Below are positions 42,400-50,656 of a stretch of 50,656 bases of DNA, in pieces; position 1 is the first letter of the stretch, and each line of letters starts with the position of its first letter. Under the pieces are notes generated by a model. The model saw only the letters and a list, made by a program, of their open reading frames with translations. It had not been told where the DNA came from and searched no databases. The stretch spans positions 1 through 50,656 of the forward strand of contig CAZPDM010000023.1 in the NCBI GenBank assembly GCA_964585305.1, written 5' to 3'. A program made the position numbers and the translations under genes. The stretch comes from CAZPDM01 sp964585305. GTDB lineage: Bacteria; Planctomycetota; Uabimicrobiia; Uabimicrobiales; JABWCH01.

Positions 42400-43750
42400 A
42401 AAAATTTATGGAGAGCAGACGAAAAGAGCATTAGAAAATTTTGGAACAGGACAACTTCCTCGTGATTTTATTAAGGCTTATGGCGAAGTAAAAAAAGCAA
42501 CTTTGCAAGCAATTCAAGAATATGAAAAAAAATTTTCGGAAGATATTTTTAGTTGTATTATATCCACATGCAATTTGATCATTTCTGGAAATTATGATGC
42601 TCAATTTCCCTTGCCTTTAAAACAAGGCGGAGCAGGTACGAGCATTAACATGAATTTTAATGAAGCCATTGTCCAAATCGCAGCTTCTCTCTACGAATTA
42701 CAATACCAAAAAAAAATGGAACTAGATCCTTTACAGGATATAAATTTATATCAGTCCACAAATGATACATTTCCTACTGCCCTTACTATTATGGCGTATC
42801 GGCATCTTGTTGAAATAGAAGGAGAAGTCATTCGACTCCAAGAATTGCTCATTACTAAAGAAAATCAATACAGTGAAATATTGATGACAGGAAGAACAGA
42901 AATGCAAAGTGCCTTGCCAATTACTTTAGGTCAAGTATTTGGAGCATGGGCAGGTGCAATTGCAAGAGATCGATGGCGTTTAAATAAACTAAAAGAACGG
43001 GTTAGGACTATTGCTTTAGGGGGAACTGCATTAGGAACATGCTTTTTTGCCCCAAGAGAATATGTTTTCTCCGTGGAAAGAAAACTTCGAGAAATTACAT
43101 CTTTGCCTCTGAGTCGAAGCCAAAATTTGCCAGATGAGATTTCTAATTATGATAAGATAACCGAGCTTGCTAGTGGGTATCAATTGCTGGCAGAAAATCT
43201 TTTTAAAATGACAGGAGATTTACTTCTGTATACCTCTTCTATGATTAGCGAATTAAGCCACCCATCTTTACAATATGGTTCCTCTATTATGGCGGCTAAA
43301 ACTAACCCTGTTATTCTTGAATATCTTCGTGGATTGGCTATTGTGGTGCAAGGAGAAGTGCATAAAATCCATCTTTTTAATCAAAATGGACAGCTTCAGC
43401 TTAATGTATTTGCACCGTTTATAGTGGAATCTCTTATAGAAATTTATAAGAGTTTAAAAATAGGAATTTCTTCGCTTATAGATAAATTTTTTCTTAAAAT
43501 GCAACCTAAATTAGAAAATATAGAAAAAAATTTAGCCAATTCTCTTGTTTTACTTAACTCTTTAGTCCCACTATTTGGCTATAATAAAGTAAAAGAAATA
43601 TATGAAAATCTACCCCAAAAGGGATTTTCTTCTATTGATGAATTTAAAGCATATATTATTGAGAAAACAAATATAAAAGAAGAATCCCTTACAGAATATC
43701 TAAAACCTTTTTATCTTACAGGTTTTTCTCAATACAAGCAAATTTTGTAA
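42389..43750 (+). CDS. Aspartate ammonia-lyase-like enzyme
   Basis: 453 residues. Fumarase/aspartase superfamily: GTSINMNFNEAI, QSTNDTFPTA and GRTEMQSALPITLG. The signature loop is GSSIMAAKTNPV, in which the usual Pro of S-S-x-M-P-x-K-x-N is Ala. Aspartase-like genes are known inside hyd operons, where ammonia or fumarate supply has been proposed. Substrate not proven; the changed loop leaves aspartase activity uncertain. Confidence 0.85.
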   Translation: MDNEKIYGEQTKRALENFGTGQLPRDFIKAYGEVKKATLQAIQEYEKKFSEDIFSCIISTCNLIISGNYDAQFPLPLKQGGAGTSINMNFNEAIVQIAASLYELQYQKKMELDPLQDINLYQSTNDTFPTALTIMAYRHLVEIEGEVIRLQELLITKENQYSEILMTGRTEMQSALPITLGQVFGAWAGAIARDRWRLNKLKERVRTIALGGTALGTCFFAPREYVFSVERKLREITSLPLSRSQNLPDEISNYDKITELASGYQLLAENLFKMTGDLLLYTSSMISELSHPSLQYGSSIMAAKTNPVILEYLRGLAIVVQGEVHKIHLFNQNGQLQLNVFAPFIVESLIEIYKSLKIGISSLIDKFFLKMQPKLENIEKNLANSLVLLNSLVPLFGYNKVKEIYENLPQKGFSSIDEFKAYIIEKTNIKEESLTEYLKPFYLTGFSQYKQIL

Positions 43751-43776
43751 ATTTTCTTATCATAAGAAAGCTCAAA

Positions 43777-44991
43777 ATGAACAAAACTCCTCTATCAGAA
43801 CAAATACAAATAGTTCTTTGTGGAATTAGAAATAGCGGAAAATCTTCTTTAATGAACAATCTTTTTGAAAAAGATGTGAGCATTATATCTGATCAACCAG
43901 GAACTACAACAGATCCTGTTACAAGAAGCATGGAATTAGGAAAGCTTGGCCCTGTTGCATTTCATGATACTGCTGGTTTTGATGATGAAGGAATGCTAGG
44001 ACAATTGAGAATACAAAGAACACATCGAAAAACAGACATTGCAAATATTATCATATTAGTTACTAAGGGTAACATTCCTTTGCAAGATTCTGAAAAAGAT
44101 TTTTTGCAAAAAGTCAAAACAAATGGTCAGAACCTTGTCTTAGCTGTAACCTTTGTAGATCAAGAATTACATCCAGAAAAAAAATGTCTTTTGAACGAAT
44201 ATAAAGGAATTTTAATCGATAATATCAATAAGATTGGAATCAAAGAGCTTAAAACATCTTTGATTGATTTATCCGATAAAGTTGATTATGAAATTACTCC
44301 ATTAGAAGGGCTTGTTCAAGAAAATGATTTTATTGTTCTTGTAACACCGATTGATTTAGCAGCTCCTAAAGGAAGGCTTATTTTGCCACAAGTTGAAACA
44401 ATTCGAGATGCACTAGATAAAGATTGCTGTACAATGATTGTTAAAGAACGAGAGCTTGGCTATTTTTATTCAAATTTGCCTACAAAACCCAAACTTGTGA
44501 TTACAGATAGCCAAGCATTTTCTAAAGTATCTGCAGACATTCCTAGCCAGCAATTATTAACATCATTCTCAATACTTTTTGCCCGTAAAAAGGGAGACTT
44601 GCCTTATTTTACAAGAAGTATACATGCACTTTCTCAAACACCAGCAGATGCTAAGATTCTTGTTCTGGAGTCATGCAGCCATCATCGTCAGGCGGACGAT
44701 ATTGGCACAGTTAAAATTCCACGATTGTTTCGCCAACTTGTCCAGCCAACAGTTCACTTTGATTTCAGTCGAGAAATTCCAGAAGAAGAAAAATTAAAAG
44801 AATATTATATGGTTATCAATTGCGCAGGATGTATGGTAACACGAAGACAAATGATGTATAGAATCAACCTTCTTAAGAGCTTAGGAATATATGCCATAAA
44901 TTATGGGCTTTTTCTAGCTTGGGTCAATGGACTACTTCCTAGAGTATTAGAACCATTTCTAGAATCCTACCAAATTTTTCAAAAAAAATAA
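43777..44991 (+). CDS. hydF: [FeFe]-hydrogenase maturation GTPase HydF
   Basis: 404 residues. GTPase: P-loop GIRNSGKSS (16-24), QPGTTTDPV, DTAGFDD. C-terminal cluster ligands C300-S-H-H and C349-A-G-C352 (ESCSHHRQADDIG, VINCAGCMVTRR) match HydF. It serves as the scaffold on which the H-cluster precursor is assembled. Last gene of the operon. The hydrogenase structural genes are not in the window. Confidence 0.96.
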   Translation: MNKTPLSEQIQIVLCGIRNSGKSSLMNNLFEKDVSIISDQPGTTTDPVTRSMELGKLGPVAFHDTAGFDDEGMLGQLRIQRTHRKTDIANIIILVTKGNIPLQDSEKDFLQKVKTNGQNLVLAVTFVDQELHPEKKCLLNEYKGILIDNINKIGIKELKTSLIDLSDKVDYEITPLEGLVQENDFIVLVTPIDLAAPKGRLILPQVETIRDALDKDCCTMIVKERELGYFYSNLPTKPKLVITDSQAFSKVSADIPSQQLLTSFSILFARKKGDLPYFTRSIHALSQTPADAKILVLESCSHHRQADDIGTVKIPRLFRQLVQPTVHFDFSREIPEEEKLKEYYMVINCAGCMVTRRQMMYRINLLKSLGIYAINYGLFLAWVNGLLPRVLEPFLESYQIFQKK

Positions 44992-45026
44992 TATAATTAT
45001 GGTGACAACTGTCATAACTAACAAAA

Positions 45027-45052
45027 AAATCAACACTTTAATGTGTTGATTT
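45027..45052 (+). terminator. Terminator of the hyd operon
   Basis: AAATCAACAC / GTGTTGATTT 10-bp stem, 6-nt loop, followed by a T run. Confidence 0.92.
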
Positions 45053-45078
45053 TTTTTATTAAAAAAATTTATTAACCT

Positions 45079-45106
45079 TTGACAGGTTATTTTTTTTAAG
45101 TAAAAT
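45079..45106 (+). promoter_or_regulatory. Promoter of the yhhN-like gene
   Basis: TTGACA (45079-45084), 16-nt spacer, TAAAAT (45101-45106). Confidence 0.8.
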
Positions 45107-45162
45107 CATTTTATCTTTAGATTTTTTAATTTTTATTATTTTACGTTTCTATGGAGAGTGTG

Positions 45163-45846
45163 ATGTCCTTGTTAAAATTTCACTTTAATTCATTATCTTT
45201 AGTGCAAAAGATGTTGTTACTCACATCATTAGTGGCAGCATTTATATTTGCATTATTGATTCCCTGGCGTCCCTATACGAATGCTATTATTCTAAAATGG
45301 TTGCCAGTAGGTGCGTTAAGTTTTTTTGCATTATGCAATCCTGTTTCTAGGCAAGTATTATTATTTTCCGCATCTATTTTTTGTCATAGTATTGGGGATT
45401 TGCTATTAGAAATCCATCCAATGTTTTATCTGCTTCCTGCTATGTTGGCTTTTGGTTTAGGCCATTTAGGATATAGCATGGTATTTCTGCAGAACAAGTC
45501 TAAGCCAATTCAAATATCTTTAAAACGCAAAATATTGTTATCAATATTAGTCATTTTTACTTTAGGAATGTTAGGAATTCTTATTACAAAAATTCCTAGT
45601 AATAAGCTCATTCCTATAATTTTATATCTGACTATTATTACCAGTATGGCTATTGCTAGCATTCTTTCGAGATTAGGAAAAACTGTAATTTGTGGAGCTT
45701 TACTTTATATTATCTCAGATTCCATTATTGCAATGAATATTTTTATTTATAATATTCCATTTGCAGGGTATCTTATTTGTCCTACTTATTACATAGGACA
45801 ATTGCTTATTATTTTAGGTTTTTTGACGAAGAAATCTCAAATTTAG
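45163..45846 (+). CDS. YhhN-family membrane protein (lysoplasmalogenase-like)
   Basis: 227 residues from ATG 45163, with ggagag 7 nt upstream; the ATG at 45151 lies within that site. Eight hydrophobic helices. HSIGDLLLEIHPMFYLLPAMLAFGLGHLGY is the YhhN pattern (G-D-x-x-L, F-x-x-G-H), as are the late DSIIAMNIF and GQLLIILGF. Members hydrolyse lysoplasmalogens. Single-gene unit between promoter and terminator. Confidence 0.8.
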   Translation: MSLLKFHFNSLSLVQKMLLLTSLVAAFIFALLIPWRPYTNAIILKWLPVGALSFFALCNPVSRQVLLFSASIFCHSIGDLLLEIHPMFYLLPAMLAFGLGHLGYSMVFLQNKSKPIQISLKRKILLSILVIFTLGMLGILITKIPSNKLIPIILYLTIITSMAIASILSRLGKTVICGALLYIISDSIIAMNIFIYNIPFAGYLICPTYYIGQLLIILGFLTKKSQI

Positions 45847-45861
45847 TTTATATAATCTTTC

Positions 45862-45884
45862 TGAGAAGCCATTTTAGCTTCTCA
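45862..45884 (+). terminator. Terminator of the yhhN-like gene
   Basis: TGAGAAGC / GCTTCTCA 8-bp stem, 7-nt loop, then AATTTTTTT. Confidence 0.9.
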
Positions 45885-45915
45885 AATTTTTTTATAAATA
45901 TTTTTATTTTTTTGA

Positions 45916-45921
45916 TATAAT
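45916..45921 (+). promoter_or_regulatory. Candidate -10 box of the large kinase gene
   Basis: TATAAT with no good -35 box at the right distance. Start would be about 45 nt before the ATG at 45977. Confidence 0.35.
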
Positions 45922-45976
45922 CGAAGAGTTCTTTCCATGATTAAAAAATTATAACTTACTTTAAAAGGGACTGGAA

Positions 45977-48900
45977 ATGGAAAATCGGGAAAAAAAAATT
46001 CCAGATGGAGTAAAATTAGGAAGTTATATTTTAACGGAAAAATTAGGTGCTGGAGGGATGGGGGTTGTTTATAAAGCATACCATCCTGGTTTGGATAAAT
46101 ACTTTGCAATTAAAACAATTGCAGCAGAAAAAAGTACACCGGAGAATATCAAAAGATTTTTACGAGAAGCAAAAGTTGCTGCAAATTTAAAGCACCCAAA
46201 TATTGTAGAAATCCACGATGTAGCAGAAGAATCAGGGAAATATTATATTGTCATGGAATATATTACAGGCAAAGATATGGCTTGTAAGATTACAGAAAAA
46301 GAACTTTCCTTGCATCATACTTTGGAAATCATAAAAAAAATCGCACTAGCATTAGATTTTTCACATTCTCAAGGAATTGTTCACCGTGATATAAAACCAT
46401 CAAATATTATTATTAATTCTAAGCAAAATCCTTATCTCATGGACTTTGGATTAGCGACCTCCATAAAAGAAAAAAACGCTCTTACAAAAAGTGGCGAAGT
46501 TTTGGGAACACCGCAATATATGTCTCCCGAACAAATTGAAGGAAAAACTCGAAAACTCGATGCTCGTAGCGATATTTATTCTTTGGGAGCAGTTCTTTAT
46601 GAAGCTCTATCTGGAAAACCTGTATTTCATGGAAATACTGCCTTACAAGTTTTATATCAAAGGGTTCATACGGATATTATTCCTTTATCTAAACGTAGAA
46701 AAAATATTTCGCGAGATATTGAAGCTATTGTAATGAAATGTTTGGAGCAAGATCCGGAAAAAAGATATGCACGTGCAAAAGAATTAGCTAATGATATTGA
46801 TTTATATTTAAGAGGAGAAAATGTTCTTGCCCGATTGCCAGGATTTTTAGAAAAAATAATGCGTAAAAAAAAGATATGCTTTTCTATTTTTACTTTATTA
46901 TGTATTTTATTTAGTTTTTTTTATTTTATATTCTTTTCTCCTGGAAGCCTTATTATTACAGCTAAAGCTAAAATACATGGAGAACTTAAAATAGTAACTC
47001 CAATCGTTAAAATAAATGGGGAAAACTTTGCTATTCAATCAGGAATAAAATATAATTTTTCTAGAGGATATTATAAATTAGAAATGTCCTTAAAGGATTA
47101 CAAAACAATAGAACGCTTAGTAGAAATAGCTCCGGGAAAAGAAATACAAATCGAGCCTATTTTTGAAAGAGAACAAAGTAAAATTAGTATTGCAGCAACA
47201 CTTTCAGGGATAAGAACAACTTTGATAAATAAAACAACACATGAAAAATCGAATGTGCTTTCTCCAATATATGAACATTTGCTGGATATAGGAGAATATG
47301 ATGTTCTTTTTGAAAAGCAAAACTATTTTCCACAGAAAATGCAAGCAACTATTGAAGTCCAAAAAACAGCGGAAATAAATCTTATATTAGAACCCATGCT
47401 ATTAGAAAGATATAGAACACATAATCTTTCTAATTTGGTTCAAGCAGAATTGGTAGATGTTAACTTAGATGGGAAACTAGATATTGTTTGCGTTTTTGAA
47501 AATGGAAGTCTTGCTTCATATAATTTTTTTTCGCATGAAAAAATATGGCAAGTCAATAATACATTTCCCTCTGATCCTGCAACACAACTTATCGTAAATG
47601 ATATTAACAAAGATGGTTTTTTTGATTTTATTATTGGGAATAGAAATCATTTTATTTCTATTTGTGGAAGAACTTTACGCACACTTTTTAGTATTCCTTC
47701 GTATTTTGGTTCTAAATGTATTTTATATGATGCAAACCAAGATGGATATGATGACTATATTGTTACGCGTTATCCTGGCATTGAATGTTACAGTTCTAAA
47801 AATAACCAACCACTTTGGAAGAAAAATATTGCAAATACTGGTGCGTGTTTAGAATGGATAGATCAAACACATCTTTTATTTAACTATCAAATTCACGACT
47901 CTTCTAATGTTTTAATATATTGTTTGGCAATTTTAAATCTGCACAATGGAAATATTCAAGATTTTTTATCATATAAGACACCCATTCAAAGTATCAAAAT
48001 TGTTACTTCAGGAAATAAGAAGTTGATTATTGTATACGGTTTTGAAATGGGTTTGCTATGTATAGATGCTTCAACTCGTCGTGTTGTATGGGAACTTGGA
48101 TATTTAAAATCCGCACCTGCTTATATGAAATATGATATCCTAAAAGTATATGAGGAACAAGATAAAATCTTATTGCAATTGGACAAACTTTATTGCTTAG
48201 ATTTACAAACAGGTAAAGAAAGATGGAAGTCTTCTCTTGATGATTCGGAATATAGTTCGCTATTTTTCTTAGGAAAACTACAAGAAAAATCTTCTGAAAA
48301 AATTCTTGTCGCTTCCAATATACCTGCTTTACATGTTATAGAGGCCAACACAGGAAAAGAAATTACAAAATTTTGTTCTGAGCTTCCTGTTATTTCCGCA
48401 TTTCTATATGATATAGAAAAAGATGGAAATGAAGAAGTTTTCCTCTTAACAGAAAAAGAAATTTTATCTATTGCCACGCATCCTTCGGTTTTAAAAGTAT
48501 TTGATCAATTACCATTACTAGGAAGAGGTCCAGAACCAATTACTGCTATTGATATTTATGGCAATGGATACAAAGAAATATTTTGCATTAACAAAATAGG
48601 TAAACTTTTTTCTTTTAACATGCAAAATTATAAAATCAAGGAATATAGATTTCCTTTCGTAAGTAATATTAAAGAATGGAAAGAAAAAAATAGAAAACAA
48701 CCTTTAGTGATTGCAGGAGATAAAAATAGAGTTTTTGCTTTTGATCCACTAAATGAAAAAATTGTGTGGGAATATAATTTACCTGATGAAGAAAGCGAAT
48801 ATATAGTCCATAGCATTACAGATATGAATAATGATGGAAAGCAAGAAATTTTTATTGTCTCAAGAAATGGTGGTGCATTTTATTGCTTAGATCTCAATAC

Positions 48901-50506
48901 AGGAAAAATTTTATGGAGAATTAAACTTGGAAGAACATTTGTAACTCCAATAGTCGCTGATTTGGATCAAGATAATATAAAAGAAATTCTTATTCTGCCT
49001 CTTGCTTACATTTCCAATAATAGATTTCCTATATATTGTATCAATGGAATTACTGGTCAAAATAAATGGGTTTCAGACGTAATTTTTTTTAATGAATCAT
49101 CACATGTAGTAGGAACTTATGATATAAACCATGATGGAATTCAAGAAATTTTTGTTTGCCAAATTGGGGGATATATTTCTTGTATTCATGGTAAAAATGG
49201 AAATCTAATTTGGGAAAAATTTTTTCCTGGTGGATCAATTCTTTCTCCTCCTTTGATAGGGGATTGGGATAAAGACAGAAAAATCGAGGTTATTTGTAAT
49301 AATATTGATAACATAAATTTTTGTTTAGATGCCCACAATGGAAATATTCATTGGACTCAACCACTCTCTCCCAAACCTAGAATAGCTAAAGAAATAAATT
49401 TAGATCGTTTATTTTTTGAAATTATTCCTTTGGGAGAAGATATTGATCAAGATAGTTATATGGACTATATGGTGATCAATTTTCCATATTTTTCTGTTAT
49501 ATCAACAAGAGAAGGAAATAGAATATTAGATATTGCAAATATCTCAAGTTTTTCTGGATTTTTTCTTTTCGAGGACATAAATAATAATGGAATTAAAGAT
49601 TTTGTGTTTCTTGATACTTTAGGAAAGTTAAAATGTATTTATGATTTCAACCAATATATAAATAAAATTTATCAATCATTATCTTTTGCCAAACAAAAAT
49701 ATTCTTTAAGCCAGGAAACAGCTCGATGGAGAGAATTATTCCTTAAGAAAAATTTTCTTTATATGGAAAAAGAACTAAAAGAACTCAAAAAAAACAATAT
49801 TCCATCTTGGTATATTTCTTCTTTTTATGAAGCTACTCTTATGCTTTATCAGGGAAAAATTCAACAGGCTTTAGAAATAAGTAAAAATATACAAAAAAAC
49901 ACTCCAGCTTTTTCAGAAAATCTTTTTCTACAAGCTATTCTTTATCTAAAGCAATCTCAGATAAAACATGCCAAAGAATTATTTCTAAAATTGCTTTCTG
50001 AGTATCCGTTAGAATTTGACAGTTTTTTCTATTACTTTCAAGATTATTTTAATCATCAAGATAGAAAAAATTTCCAAAAGTTGCTTTTAGAACTTACTCA
50101 AGAAAACTCTTTTCACCAGATTATAGAACAAGCAACTAAATATATTCAATTAAGCGGAAAATCAGAAGAAGCTGCTCTTTATTTAGAACTTTCATTAAGA
50201 TATTGTCCCCCTGAAAGCAATCATTACAAAGAATGCAAAAAATTATATATTACTCAAATAGAAGAAATGCTTCAACAAGTAAAAAACGCCTACCAATACC
50301 ATGAAGTGTTTAATATTTTAAACCATGCCATAAATCTGATTCCCAATCATACAGAATTTTTTAATACTAGGGGGAAATTATACTTAAATCTAAACAATCA
50401 AGAATGTTTTCAAAAAGGAATCCAAGATTTAGAATATTCTCTATCTCTTGATCCCAAACAACCAGAAATAGTTAAGATTCTTGAGCAAATTGGAAGAAAA
50501 AAATAA
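45977..50506 (+). CDS. Ser/Thr kinase with PEGA-like, FG-GAP/PQQ-like propeller and TPR parts
   Basis: 1509 residues. Kinase 13-275: LGAGGMGVVYKA, FAIKTI, HRD in GIVHRDIKPSNIIIN (about 136), DFG in LMDFGLATS, GTPQYMSPEQ. Membrane segment ICFSIFTLLCILFSFFYFIF (about 297-316). A PEGA-like beta region (325-475). Then repeated blades with Asp/Asn-rich calcium-type loops: DVNLDGKLDIV, DINKDGFFDFI, DANQDGYDDYI, DMNNDGKQEIF, DINHDGIQEIF, DIDQDSYMDYM, DINNNGIKDFV, each with outer-sheet strands such as YCLDLNTGKILWRI (475-1230). Helical TPR-like C-terminus. The propeller may sense ligands or bind other surfaces; target unknown. Confidence 0.88.
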   Translation: MENREKKIPDGVKLGSYILTEKLGAGGMGVVYKAYHPGLDKYFAIKTIAAEKSTPENIKRFLREAKVAANLKHPNIVEIHDVAEESGKYYIVMEYITGKDMACKITEKELSLHHTLEIIKKIALALDFSHSQGIVHRDIKPSNIIINSKQNPYLMDFGLATSIKEKNALTKSGEVLGTPQYMSPEQIEGKTRKLDARSDIYSLGAVLYEALSGKPVFHGNTALQVLYQRVHTDIIPLSKRRKNISRDIEAIVMKCLEQDPEKRYARAKELANDIDLYLRGENVLARLPGFLEKIMRKKKICFSIFTLLCILFSFFYFIFFSPGSLIITAKAKIHGELKIVTPIVKINGENFAIQSGIKYNFSRGYYKLEMSLKDYKTIERLVEIAPGKEIQIEPIFEREQSKISIAATLSGIRTTLINKTTHEKSNVLSPIYEHLLDIGEYDVLFEKQNYFPQKMQATIEVQKTAEINLILEPMLLERYRTHNLSNLVQAELVDVNLDGKLDIVCVFENGSLASYNFFSHEKIWQVNNTFPSDPATQLIVNDINKDGFFDFIIGNRNHFISICGRTLRTLFSIPSYFGSKCILYDANQDGYDDYIVTRYPGIECYSSKNNQPLWKKNIANTGACLEWIDQTHLLFNYQIHDSSNVLIYCLAILNLHNGNIQDFLSYKTPIQSIKIVTSGNKKLIIVYGFEMGLLCIDASTRRVVWELGYLKSAPAYMKYDILKVYEEQDKILLQLDKLYCLDLQTGKERWKSSLDDSEYSSLFFLGKLQEKSSEKILVASNIPALHVIEANTGKEITKFCSELPVISAFLYDIEKDGNEEVFLLTEKEILSIATHPSVLKVFDQLPLLGRGPEPITAIDIYGNGYKEIFCINKIGKLFSFNMQNYKIKEYRFPFVSNIKEWKEKNRKQPLVIAGDKNRVFAFDPLNEKIVWEYNLPDEESEYIVHSITDMNNDGKQEIFIVSRNGGAFYCLDLNTGKILWRIKLGRTFVTPIVADLDQDNIKEILILPLAYISNNRFPIYCINGITGQNKWVSDVIFFNESSHVVGTYDINHDGIQEIFVCQIGGYISCIHGKNGNLIWEKFFPGGSILSPPLIGDWDKDRKIEVICNNIDNINFCLDAHNGNIHWTQPLSPKPRIAKEINLDRLFFEIIPLGEDIDQDSYMDYMVINFPYFSVISTREGNRILDIANISSFSGFFLFEDINNNGIKDFVFLDTLGKLKCIYDFNQYINKIYQSLSFAKQKYSLSQETARWRELFLKKNFLYMEKELKELKKNNIPSWYISSFYEATLMLYQGKIQQALEISKNIQKNTPAFSENLFLQAILYLKQSQIKHAKELFLKLLSEYPLEFDSFFYYFQDYFNHQDRKNFQKLLLELTQENSFHQIIEQATKYIQLSGKSEEAALYLELSLRYCPPESNHYKECKKLYITQIEEMLQQVKNAYQYHEVFNILNHAINLIPNHTEFFNTRGKLYLNLNNQECFQKGIQDLEYSLSLDPKQPEIVKILEQIGRKK

Positions 50507-50534
50507 TTGACAAAAAAAATATCTCCATTAAAAT
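50507..50534 (+). promoter_or_regulatory. Promoter near right edge
   Basis: TTGACA (50507-50512), 16-nt spacer, TAAAAT (50529-50534), about 115 nt ahead of the ATG at 50653. It begins right after the kinase stop. Confidence 0.65.
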
Positions 50535-50652
50535 ATGATTAAAGAATCACTATCTTTGCTGCATAACTGCTTAAGCAGAAAAAATATAGTTGAAAAAATT
50601 TGACGCCATCTCCCATCACTTATTTTTATTTATATTTAATTAGGAGTCTTTT

Positions 50653-50656
50653 ATGA
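50653..50656 (+). CDS. Start of a gene running off the right edge
   Basis: ATG at 50653 with taggag 7 nt upstream. Only the first codon is in the window, so the product cannot be named. Confidence 0.5.

Overview
The window looks like a chromosome segment from a low-GC (about 30 percent by eye), Gram-negative, probably anaerobic or facultative bacterium. The Gram-negative call rests on a LolC/E-LolD type lipoprotein exporter and lipoproteins with lipoboxes. The anaerobic call rests on a complete set of [FeFe]-hydrogenase maturation genes. Three large transmembrane eukaryote-like Ser/Thr kinases, one with an extracellular FG-GAP/PQQ-like propeller, would fit a Planctomycetota-like lineage. That placement is inference; no rRNA or marker phylogeny is available here.

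Region 1, positions 1 to about 15,540, is an accessory island. It holds a truncated NTPase gene with a downstream two-TM protein gene, an AlbA-type ATP-binding protein broken by an out-of-frame deletion, and decayed copies of a recombinase/transposase element at about 5.2, 9.1 and 14.1 kb. Two related PIN-type toxin-antitoxin loci (one decayed, one intact) and an intact TacA/TacT-like acetyltransferase toxin-antitoxin pair are present. A MarR-permease operon carries matching 15-bp palindromes. An ORC/STAND-like AAA ATPase lies between two copies of the 3' end of a type I methyltransferase gene (hsdM), one of them a longer frameshifted remnant. The island ends with a DUF1016_N protein overlapped by an RNA-polymerase alpha-CTD-like reading frame, then a tRNA-Ala(GGC) gene that could be the integration landmark. 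A dispersed non-coding repeat with hairpins (copies near 2.5, 5.8 and 14.3 kb) follows the recombinase remnants.

Region 2, 15.5 to 25.2 kb, is ordinary chromosome: transaldolase, a zinc-ribbon membrane protein with a Pro-Asp-Lys-Pro-Val repeat stalk, a divergent PhaR regulator and phasin-like protein (polyhydroxyalkanoate granules), a hybrid sensor kinase, an iron-dependent alcohol dehydrogenase, two unknown membrane proteins and a small lipoprotein. A solitary 33-nt sequence resembling a type I-C CRISPR repeat lies near 25.06 kb.

Region 3, 25.2 to 39.5 kb, is almost entirely on the minus strand. It holds a LolC/E-LolD-DUF2569 fusion, yidD and rnpA, a DUF192 lipoprotein, two Ser/Thr kinases flanking prfA, a frameshifted GT-C-like membrane protein and gcvPB.

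Region 4, 39.6 to 50.6 kb, is on the plus strand. A sigma70-like promoter and a structured leader precede hydG, hydE, an aspartate-ammonia-lyase-like gene and hydF, forming one operon closed by a strong terminator. A YhhN-family membrane protein and a 1509-residue kinase-propeller-TPR protein follow, and the first codon of another gene is at the right edge.
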